From a bacterium (GTDB lineage: Bacteria > Krumholzibacteriota > Krumholzibacteriia > LZORAL124-64-63), in NCBI GenBank assembly GCA_018652925.1, contig JABIBH010000033.1, positions 1 through 10,482 of the forward strand: a stretch of DNA of 10,482 nt. Reading direction: 5' to 3'. The notes under the pieces are model-generated. The model was not told the origin of the DNA. It did not search any database and saw only the letters and a list, made by a program, of their open reading frames with translations. This document shows positions 1-5,647 of the stretch, piece by piece (position 1 is the first letter of the stretch; the number at the start of each line of letters is the position of its first letter). The position numbers and the translations under genes are program-made.

Positions 1-1
1 A

Positions 2-148
2 GTGACTGAAGGTCAGGAGCTGCTGGTTATTGAAGCGATGAAAATGAACACCTCCATTGTTGCTCCAGTTGCAGGCAAAATCAAAGCTGTACTTGTTGCT
101 GCAAGTGACAGCGTTCGTGAGAGCCAACAACTAATAGATTTTGAGTAG
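2..148 (+). CDS. Biotin carboxyl carrier protein/domain, 3' end only
   Basis: This is the last 48 codons of a gene that begins before the window. The visible peptide contains the biotinyl-lysine motif EAMKM (Lys codon at 41-43). Around it are the usual biotinyl-domain features: a VTEGQ turn before it, and a second half reading APVAGKIKAVLV with a VRESQQLIDFE end. In the family, a biotin ligase attaches biotin to this Lys, and the arm carries carboxyl groups between the carboxyltransferase and the membrane decarboxylase. The stop TAG is 8 bases before the next gene, a decarboxylase beta subunit, so the two are surely co-transcribed. The biotin domain could be a separate small subunit (as MmdC or GcdC) or the C-terminus of an OadA-type alpha subunit; the part outside the window would decide. 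Confidence 0.9.
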   Translation: MTEGQELLVIEAMKMNTSIVAPVAGKIKAVLVAASDSVRESQQLIDFE

Positions 149-156
149 GAGTTAAA

Positions 157-1284
157 ATGGAAGTCCTGTTCGATTTTCTAGCAGTCGGCGCATTTGGCAA
201 CTTCACTTTAGGCAACCTGATGATGTTGCTTGTCGGCGGCCTGTTTATTTATCTGGCAATTGCCAAGGATTATGAGCCACTACTATTAGTGCCAATCGGT
301 TTTGGTATCCTGGTTGGCAATGTGCCGTTCAGCGATGGTATGAAAATTGGTATCTATGAAGAGGGTTCTGTTTTTTCGATTTTATATCAGGGAGTAACTA
401 ACGGTTGGTATCCACCACTGATTTTCCTGGGTATTGGCGCAATGACAGATTTCTCATGTATGCTGAGCAACCCACGCCTGGTAATGCTTGGCGCAGCTGC
501 TCAAGCCGGTATTTTTCTGACTTTTATGGGTGCTCTTTTTCTTGGTTTTGAAGTAAATCATGCTGCCGCTATCGGTATTATTGGCGGTGCAGATGGCCCT
601 ACGGCAATCTTCCTTGCAAGTCAGCTTGCCCCTGAATATTTGGGTGCCATTGCCATTGCCGCATATTCATACATGGCCCTTGTTCCGGTTATTCAGCCGC
701 CGATTATCAAGCTGCTCACTACAAAGCAAGAGCGACTGATAAGAATGAAACCGTCAAAACCGGTTAGTAAGCGATTGCGAATTATGTTTCCGATTATTGC
801 TTTTCTGCTTGCCGCAATGGTAGCTCCAGGTGCAATCACATTATTGGGAATGTTATTCTTTGGTAACCTGCTGAAAGAGAGTGGCGTTACTGAGCGATTG
901 GCAAAAACTGCACGTAATTCAATGATTGATATTATTACAATTCTGCTTGGACTTTGTGTCGGCATCTCAACCGATGCATCTCGTTTTCTGACTCCGGAAT
1001 CTTTAAAAATATTTGTTCTGGGTGCTGGTGCATTTGCTGTAGCAACTGCTTCTGGAGTTTTATTTGCCAAGCTGATGAATGTTTTCCAGAAAGATAAAAT
1101 CAATCCAATAATTGGTGCTGCCGGAGTTTCTGCTGTCCCAGACTCAGCCCGAGTATGCCAGATGGTTGGAGCAAAAGAAGACCCTCAGAACTTCCTGATC
1201 ATGCATGCGATGGCACCAAATGTCGCGGGGGTTATCGGTTCAGCTGTTGCTGCTGGTGTATTCTTGTCGAGGCTTGTTAACTAA
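157..1284 (+). CDS. Na+-translocating decarboxylase, beta subunit (OadB/MmdB/GcdB family)
   Basis: A 375-residue polytopic inner-membrane protein. In this family the beta subunit decarboxylates carboxybiotin and uses the energy to pump Na+ out of the cell. Visible signatures are GGADGPTAIF (residues 143-152, with Asp146 in the position of the family's essential Asp) and NPIIGAAGVSAVPDSARV (316-333), both in the conserved Na+/carboxybiotin region. Hydrophobic segments run through the whole length. The ATG follows an AGGAG at 147-151 that overlaps the stop of the biotin-carrier gene. The length is in the usual range. Members act on oxaloacetate, methylmalonyl-CoA, glutaconyl-CoA or malonate. 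The beta subunit alone does not show which, so I give no symbol. A biotin carrier followed directly by beta fits both the mmdC-mmdB and the oadA-oadB order. The family call is firm; the substrate is unknown. Confidence 0.95.
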   Translation: MEVLFDFLAVGAFGNFTLGNLMMLLVGGLFIYLAIAKDYEPLLLVPIGFGILVGNVPFSDGMKIGIYEEGSVFSILYQGVTNGWYPPLIFLGIGAMTDFSCMLSNPRLVMLGAAAQAGIFLTFMGALFLGFEVNHAAAIGIIGGADGPTAIFLASQLAPEYLGAIAIAAYSYMALVPVIQPPIIKLLTTKQERLIRMKPSKPVSKRLRIMFPIIAFLLAAMVAPGAITLLGMLFFGNLLKESGVTERLAKTARNSMIDIITILLGLCVGISTDASRFLTPESLKIFVLGAGAFAVATASGVLFAKLMNVFQKDKINPIIGAAGVSAVPDSARVCQMVGAKEDPQNFLIMHAMAPNVAGVIGSAVAAGVFLSRLVN

Positions 1285-1285
1285 T

Positions 1286-1309
1286 AATATCCCACGCGTG
1301 TGGAATATT
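1286..1309. terminator. Hairpin between convergent genes, possible two-way terminator
   Basis: An inverted repeat lies between the decarboxylase beta gene (+) and the BrnA-like gene (-), and covers the antitoxin stop codon. AATAT and CCAC on the left pair with GTGG and ATATT on the right, with one C/A mismatch and a GCGT loop. T-runs on both sides are short (ATCTTTAA to the right), so termination strength is uncertain. The position in a 23-base convergent gap is the main support. Confidence 0.4.
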
Positions 1310-1523
1310 AATCTTTAACCCAAGTCATTGTGAGTTTGCGGTTGTTTGCCGCACAATCTCGTAGGTAAAGGTTGATAAGAGTCTGGTAAGGAACGCCAAC
1401 TTCTTCAGCCATATTTTTGAAATAGGATATTGTCAACTCCTCAAGCCTGATTGTGACCTGTCGTTTTAATCTATTAGAGTAGGGATTCTCTTTTGCATTT
1501 TTAAAATCGTAGTTTTTTCTCAT
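1308..1523 (-). CDS. brnA: BrnA-like antitoxin, ribbon-helix-helix type
   Basis: A 71-residue basic protein. Residues 22-33 (RQVTIRLEELTI) look like the DNA-contacting beta strand of a ribbon-helix-helix fold. They are followed by a helix and by VPYQTLINLYLRD, a segment typical of the BrnA/CopG-type antitoxin family. In that family the antitoxin binds and neutralises BrnT, and the complex represses its own promoter. The ATG overlaps the toxin stop codon by 4 bases (ATGA, 1520-1523), which implies translational coupling. Toxin-first order is the norm for brnTA. The short basic N-terminus (MRKNYDFKNAKENPY) before the strand is usual for this group. The identification rests on motif, size and neighbour rather than on a database search. 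Confidence 0.85.
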   Translation of the reverse strand: MRKNYDFKNAKENPYSNRLKRQVTIRLEELTISYFKNMAEEVGVPYQTLINLYLRDCAANNRKLTMTWVKD

Positions 1524-1810
1524 CGTTTTGCTCCATATTGCTTGCGTTCCTGTTTATTCGCTTTTCTAGCTGATATTATTCTGATTTCTGCTGATGCTCG
1601 CCGGTAGCAATGGCTTACAACAAGAAGATTCAAAGACCAGCTTAGTCCCATAATCAAGAATCTGTCTTCACTATCTGAATGATCTGGATCATTGATAACT
1701 TTGCCATTCAAATCAAAGAAAACAGTAACTGCATCATCAAATGAAATCCCGTGTTTCGATTTGTTGGTTTCAGCTTTTTCAGGGTCCCATTTTATGCTGA
1801 TGATAGCCAT
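1520..1810 (-). CDS. brnT: BrnT-like toxin (DUF497), putative ribonuclease
   Basis: A 96-residue protein with the hallmarks of the BrnT/DUF497 family. It starts with IKWDPEKAETNKSKHGISFDDAVTVFFD (residues 5-32), where the WD-x-KA-x(2)-NxxKHGI-x-F-x-DA pattern is diagnostic. It continues with DRFLIMGLS (about 48-56) and ends with EIRIISARKANKQERKQY, the usual C-terminal strand and helix. BrnT has a RelE-like fold and is known as a translation-blocking ribonuclease. The reading frame stays open 85 codons further upstream, to 2065, but that stretch is low-complexity, has no family similarity, and runs through the terminator of the next gene. I therefore use the ATG at 1810, where the family's N-terminus begins. 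The ribosome-binding site is weak (TAGG before TATACT-ATG), which fits a toxin kept at low level. Confidence 0.88.
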   Translation of the reverse strand: MAIISIKWDPEKAETNKSKHGISFDDAVTVFFDLNGKVINDPDHSDSEDRFLIMGLSWSLNLLVVSHCYRRASAEIRIISARKANKQERKQYGAKR

Positions 1811-2021
1811 AGTATACCTACAAAGCACATACAGTGCAAATATAAAGTAAAAGGTTATCAAATTTATTAAAATTTGAATTTCTAAAAATACGAACGCAAG
1901 AGATATGCTCAAATTATTGCAATAAAGAAAATTCATGTAACAGGTTGTGGTTGTTGGAGCCATTAAATTGTTATGGCCAAATAAGGAAACTACGTATGTT
2001 CTTATTGTGGGTCTTGACGTT
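1811..2021. promoter_or_regulatory. Upstream region of brnTA with candidate operator palindromes
   Basis: This AT-rich stretch must carry the brnTA promoter, reading leftwards. Two palindromes stand out. One is GCAC-N5-GTGC at 1825-1837, centred about 20 bases before the BrnT start. The other is TCAAATTT-ATTA-AAATTTGA at 1858-1877, a perfect 8-bp inverted repeat. Either could be the site where a BrnA-BrnT complex represses its own transcription, as known for the family. A possible minus-strand promoter (TTGAGC, 16 bases, TATTTT) lies further up but matches consensus only moderately. I see no gene here. Confidence 0.35.
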
Positions 2022-2057
2022 AACAAAAACCCGGAAGCGCCGCAGCACTTCCGGGTT
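2022..2057 (-). terminator. Intrinsic terminator of the porin-cytochrome operon
   Basis: There is a perfect 10-bp inverted repeat: AACCCGGAAG at 2028-2037 and CTTCCGGGTT at 2048-2057, with a 10-base loop. Read on the minus strand, the GC-rich stem runs into a T-run (GGGTTTTTGTTAA). It lies 19 bases after the TAG at 2077-2079. This placement supports 2077, and not the internal TGA at 2503, as the true end of the barrel gene. Confidence 0.9.
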
Positions 2058-2076
2058 ATTTCCATATGCAGGGGGA

Positions 2077-4296
2077 CTAGAAGTCCACTGTCATTCCTGC
2101 ACTATAGATGGTCAGTTTGCCATCCAGATCTCCATAGACATAAGGTTGTCCATCGTCCAAATCCATTACGGTAATTGAACCATAGAGTCTTGAATCTCTG
2201 TCGATTTGGAATGACGCACCGTATGTCAAGCTTAGCATACGGTAGTCAAGGTCGCTGTATCCAGGCATGTTATCGAAGCTCACGTCTGCGTTTGCAGGGT
2301 GCTCTTCAGGCATTTCGAATACAAATTCTTCGTGAGATGCGTTTGACTCTGTGAGTGATCCGTCCATGTAGAAACGGAATCTCTCGGAAGCATTGATTGA
2401 TGTGTTAAAGAACAACACGCCTGCTTCACTTGTATAGTTTTGAACATCTTCCAGCGAATCATAGTGATGTAGCTCCGAACCGGAGCCTTCAATGTGACCC
2501 GCTCAGCCACCGAAGAGCGGAATGCACATTGATGCATTCGACTCAACAGAGTTAAATGAGTAACCCATAGTGACCATCATTTTGTCAGTTGGCGCCATCC
2601 ACAGTGTAGCACCAGGAGAGAAGACAGTACGAGTGAACTCATAAGTGTTCATCTCATCGTTTTTCTCATCGGCAAAATTCAAGTAACCGTTAAGTGACAT
2701 ACGAGGTGACAACTGATAAGAGCTGCGTAAAGCCAACTTGTGTGACTTGTTTGGCATGCTAGTTGCGTTGCCAGTGCGCAGGCGCTGGAAGTAATAAACA
2801 TTCCCGTTACCAGGAAGAGTATATGATTCCCCGCGCATCTCATCTTCGCAGATACCAAGGATATTCATATACTGTTTGTTGACATTAGTGAAGGTGTAGG
2901 TCATGCGGGCATTACCCTTGTTACCTAAACGTTTACGATAAGCAGCACGGAAGCGATCCGTGGTAGTTTCCCATGGTTGAGCTTCAGAACCAACACCAAT
3001 GATTTCTTCGCCAGCAGCAAAGTAAGTTGTTTGAGTTTGATTCATAGCAGCACGGTCAATGACCTTGTGACGCCAGTCAAAGCTCAACAAGCTACCTTTG
3101 GCCAGACGATAGCGAAGTGCCATGTCGGTTTGCAGAACTTCACGATTGGCAGCGGAAACCCGTGTCCAATCAAAGTCCTGATCGCCACCAGGGCGGCCTT
3201 CACGATATATGTCCATGTCTACAAAGTAGTCATCAACTTTTACGTCATATTTCAGAACGCGAGCTGTAAGACGAGTCTTCTTGTTAGGTTTTGCAACCCA
3301 ACCAGCAGCCCAAGCATCCATTGTACCAACTACACTTGTGCCCATGTTCTCATTGCGAGTGCTGGTGAAAGCACTTTTCAGAACATTTTTCTCATTTACA
3401 TCAAAGTTCAACTTCAGAGCGTGCGAACGCTTTTCAGTTGTAGTTCCTTGATCAAATGGCATTGGTTCTTCCTGGTAAGCCAGGCGAGATCCAAATTCAA
3501 CATTGTAGTTTGATGATTCGTAAGTGTCTCCACGAGTAGGGTGCATTGCACGGTCATACACGTGAGTGTTTGCAGATGATCTATCAGTGTAATCAACTGC
3601 TCCCAAGTTGTATGAGAATGACAATTTACCCATCGCGCCTTCAAGACCAAAGTCCCAGGTGCGTGTCTGATTGTTTACTTCAGTACCCTGACCTTCAACA
3701 TGACAGAATGTACAGTGGTCCAATGTCATCGACTGTTTCCAACCATGTTTGTTCTGGTCGGTGTAGTTGACATACATTTTTCCATTTTCAAATGTGTCGA
3801 TGTTGTATGCGGCGTGAGCCTCAATCTTCTCGTAGTTGATTGAGTATTGGCCGTTAGGATCATGGTCTGTGTAATAAACCTGTTTTCCTGCTGGTCCACC
3901 TTCACCGTTAGCTTCCTTGGCCTGCATATTTGTCAGCAGGTCATGGTCAAGGCGGTGCAGGAATGATTGATAGTTGAAACTGGCTGATACTCTACCGTTT
4001 GCATTCGTACTGAATCCAAATGATTTTGTATCCTGGTCCATATATTGACCGTTCATCTCAAACAAGGCATGGTCTGTGCCGCCATTCATGTCGAATGTTG
4101 CATCAGCCTGGTATCCATCGGAACTGTTAGTGCCGGTGAATTCGCCAACCTTGCCAAAGAAGCCAGCCTCGTCGTAGTAATGGAATCCGACAGTAGAAGA
4201 TCCGCTAATAAAAGCAGCTCCCTCATCGGCCATCACTGTGGCACAGAATCCCATAAGGATTACTGCCGCCAACATTGTGACAAAGCTCTTTTTCAT
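2077..4296 (-). CDS. MtrB/PioB-like outer-membrane beta-barrel, probable selenoprotein (in-frame UGA, Sec598)
   Basis: A 739-residue barrel if the UGA at 2503-2505 is read through. The signal peptide is residues 1-23 (MKKSFVTMLAA to VMA). After it come many alternating amphipathic strands with aromatic ends, short turns, long polar loops and a final KLTIYSAGMTVDF, whose terminal Phe is the usual BAM signature. In MtrB/PioB systems the barrel sheathes a decaheme cytochrome across the outer membrane. The gene for such a cytochrome ends 16 bases upstream, so the two genes form one operon. The ATG at 4296 is chosen for its AGAGAGG site and for the signal peptide. A CxxCH (CTFCH, 195-199) lies in a long loop, which is odd for a barrel. 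A stop at the UGA would leave 597 residues lacking the last strands. Automatic annotation would probably give two fragments (2503-4296 and 2077-2418). A nonsense mutation is the alternative. The similarity is a family-level reading, not a search result. Confidence 0.8.
2454..2502 (-). promoter_or_regulatory. Candidate bacterial SECIS element
   Basis: On the minus strand, the first 8 bases after TGA (GCGGGTCA, 2495-2502) pair fully with TGATTCGC (2454-2461), including two G-U pairs. Above an unpaired region, GGCTCC pairs with GGAGCT (2471-2487, one G-U pair) and closes a GGTTC loop, or a GTT loop if G and C also pair. The loop begins 21 bases after the UGA and has G in its first two positions. 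Known bacterial SECIS elements are likewise a stem-loop just after the UGA with a G-containing small loop that binds SelB, at roughly this distance. The pairing is read from sequence; its function is inferred. Confidence 0.6.
2503..2505 (-). other. In-frame UGA, putative selenocysteine codon
   Basis: TGA at codon 598 of the barrel gene. The flanking translation is SNASMCIPLFGG before it and AGHIEGSGSELHHY after it. The frame stays open for 141 more codons of barrel-like protein. Cys591 lies seven residues before the UGA, giving a C-x6-U arrangement. Ordinary decoding ends here. UGA is used as a normal stop in the brnT-like gene and in the transglutaminase-like gene, and Trp is UGG, so a changed genetic code is not a good explanation. 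Confidence 0.6.
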
Positions 4297-4312
4297 GATT
4301 ACCTCTCTGTTA

Positions 4313-5266
4313 CTAGCGAACAAGTGCGCGCCCTTGTCCAGGGATAGACTGTGATGGTAAATCAGTACCGTGAACAGTCTGGTGACACTGTGAACACTTA
4401 GTTAGCATTACTTGTTTGAAACTGTCGGCTTGTGAGTGACCGCTAAGTCCTTCATAACCGGCGTAGTCGTCGAGTGTGTTTTGAGGGGCACTATAATCGC
4501 CCTCCCAAGACATCAGCCCAGCATGGAAGTGTGGTTGGTGGCATTGCAAGCATAAGAACGGCTCGTTCTGTATTAGCAGGTTGTTTGCCACTGTTCCGTG
4601 AGCATCGTGACAGATGCCACAATCTTCTTCAACTGGAGAGTGTTCAAAGATGAATGGTCCTCTGTGCTGTCCGTGACAGCTGAGGCACAATTCACGACTC
4701 TCTTCACCGGCGAAAATACCCTGGTAGTTTCCACCATGAACATCATGGCAATCTACACAGGTCATAAAGCCTTCTTCAAGGGGATGATGACTAGGCATCA
4801 TGTTTTTTGTTGCTTGTTCCTGGTGGCAGCTACCGCAAAGATCATTGACATTATCAATGAGCATTGACTCACCATGAACAGAGTGGCAACTCATACATGA
4901 AAGATCGGCAGCAGCGTGTGCGCCCATATCCCAGTTCATTGTAACACCAGTTTTGTGGCATTCCAGACACATATCAGAAGCGTCGTCATTCAGATCACCG
5001 CTATAAGCGATAATATCTGCAGGCTCTTCTGACTCAGAGTGTACGCTACCAGCACCGTGACAGGATTCGCATCCTGTTATAGCGCTTGTCAGGCGGAATT
5101 CGCCAATCCGTCCATGAACGGATTTTTCAAATTCACCTTCAAGGGTATCGTGACATTCGTAACATATGTCTGCACCCACATAACCAGCATTTGCACTGCT
5201 GATTGGGAAGGCAACAGCCAACCCCATCAGTACTAGCAGTACGGCTTTAGTGGTACAGCGATCCAT
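4313..5266 (-). CDS. Periplasmic decaheme c-type cytochrome, MtrA/DmsE/PioA family
   Basis: A 317-residue exported protein with ten CxxCH motifs (residues 35, 66, 100, 124, 144, 170, 194, 216, 239 and 291). Ten hemes and about 320 residues are the family norm. Family marks include RGPFIFEHSPVEEDCGICHDAHG (seventh to eighth heme) and a C-terminal HGTD(L)P segment with a basic end. The signal peptide is about residues 1-27 (hydrophobic core AVLLVLMGLAVAF, cleavage after SANA). In MtrA-type systems the protein forms a heme wire inserted into the MtrB barrel, and that barrel gene follows here. I start at ATG 5266, preceded by AGGTGAGG at good spacing. The in-frame GTG four codons earlier lies inside that ribosome-binding site. 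Maturation would need the cytochrome c (Ccm-type) system, not in view. Which of the MtrA, DmsE or PioA roles it has cannot be told. Confidence 0.95.
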   Translation of the reverse strand: MDRCTTKAVLLVLMGLAVAFPISSANAGYVGADICYECHDTLEGEFEKSVHGRIGEFRLTSAITGCESCHGAGSVHSESEEPADIIAYSGDLNDDASDMCLECHKTGVTMNWDMGAHAAADLSCMSCHSVHGESMLIDNVNDLCGSCHQEQATKNMMPSHHPLEEGFMTCVDCHDVHGGNYQGIFAGEESRELCLSCHGQHRGPFIFEHSPVEEDCGICHDAHGTVANNLLIQNEPFLCLQCHQPHFHAGLMSWEGDYSAPQNTLDDYAGYEGLSGHSQADSFKQVMLTKCSQCHQTVHGTDLPSQSIPGQGRALVR

Positions 5267-5310
5267 TTCTGACCTCACCTTAAGTTTGGTGATAAATGTT
5301 ATGTATTCCG

Positions 5311-5339
5311 ATTATTCGAAATACTGTTACTTCCGACAA
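5311..5339 (-). promoter_or_regulatory. Possible promoter of the decaheme/barrel operon
   Basis: Reading leftwards, TTGTCG (5334-5339) and AATAAT (5311-5316) are separated by 17 bases, a fair sigma-70-like pair. The start would fall near 5304, about 40 bases before the ATG. A direct repeat of TATGACA (5346-5352 and 5357-5363, 11-base period) sits just behind the -35 element, where an activator would bind on one helical face. Confidence 0.4.
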
Positions 5340-5345
5340 AGTCAT

Positions 5346-5363
5346 TATGACAGTTCTATGACA
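5346..5363. repeat. Tandem TATGACA direct repeat, candidate activator site
   Basis: Two identical TATGACA heptamers are separated by GTTC, giving an 11-base period close to one helical turn. They end seven bases from the proposed -35 box of the decaheme operon. This is the usual geometry for a response-regulator dimer bound to direct repeats. No regulator can be named. Confidence 0.4.
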
Positions 5364-5415
5364 TTTGCCGCTGCTGACAAGTAGCTGTAAAGAGGCATGG
5401 ACCCCAAGGAGACTT

Positions 5416-5437
5416 AATTTAATTGTTTAATTAAATT
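5416..5437. repeat. AT-only perfect palindrome in the divergent region
   Basis: AATTTAATT and its exact reverse complement AATTAAATT flank a GTTT spacer, making a perfect 9-bp inverted repeat without any G or C in the arms. It lies near the middle of the divergent region. It could be an operator for a dimeric regulator acting on both operons. The AT-rich background makes chance more likely than for a mixed-base palindrome. Confidence 0.4.
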
Positions 5438-5575
5438 GCCAACCTGTCAGTTCGTTAACAAACATTAACCTATACTGAAAAGATGTCAATAGGATAACTC
5501 TTTATTTTTCAATACCATACAAGACCTATCCACATAGTGTGATATTATATGTAAGATAAGATATATTGACTAAGT

Positions 5576-5600
5576 TGGTATGATATAGCAATATTATCAT
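5576..5600 (+). promoter_or_regulatory. Possible extended -10 promoter with overlapping inverted repeat
   Basis: TGG followed by TATGAT (5576-5584) fits an extended -10 element (TGn plus a 5/6 match to TATAAT); no good -35 is present. A start near 5591 would give a leader of about 57 bases for the 19-heme gene. ATGATA (5580-5585) and TATCAT (5595-5600) form an inverted repeat overlapping the -10 and start site, where a repressor could act. Confidence 0.35.
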
Positions 5601-5647
5601 CGAAACATCGCAACTGATTACCGATTCCCCTGCAGGAAGATTGTTTG

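Larger units (their letters stand above)
5267..5647. promoter_or_regulatory. Divergent control region between two cytochrome operons
   Basis: About 380 bases without a gene separate the decaheme gene (-) from the 19-heme gene (+), so both operons should be controlled from here. It holds a possible minus-strand promoter beside a 7-base direct repeat, an AT-only palindrome at 5416-5437, and a possible plus-strand extended -10 promoter overlapped by a short inverted repeat; these are listed separately. The rest is AT-rich and I see no RNA gene or open frame of note. Confidence 0.6.

Noticed and set aside
693..1103. 136-codon frame opposite the decarboxylase beta gene
   Set aside because: Its coding strand is antisense to a firmly identified gene, and it has no recognisable features.
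1811..2065. 85-codon upstream extension of the BrnT frame
   Set aside because: It is low-complexity and hydrophobic, has no similarity to the family, and would start on the far side of the terminator of the neighbouring operon. The family N-terminus matches the ATG at 1810.
2077..2505. Frameshift in the barrel gene
   Set aside because: Both parts lie in the same frame; only a single TGA separates them, with 28 coherent codons between the TGA and the GTG at 2418 that might be taken for a separate start.
2503..2505. Changed genetic code (UGA as Trp or Gly)
   Set aside because: UGA ends the brnT-like gene (overlapping the next start) and the transglutaminase-like gene, where read-through gives nothing sensible. 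UGG encodes Trp throughout.
2280..2546. 88-codon frame across the TGA region, minus strand
   Set aside because: It is in another frame, with no signal, motif or ribosome-binding site. The barrel frame explains the sequence on both sides.
2977..3513. 178-codon frame opposite the barrel gene
   Set aside because: It is antisense to the barrel coding region, has mixed-composition sequence and no ribosome-binding site; it is a shadow frame.
5267..5278. GTG start four codons upstream for the decaheme cytochrome
   Set aside because: The GTG is itself part of the AGGTGAGG ribosome-binding site that serves the ATG at 5266.
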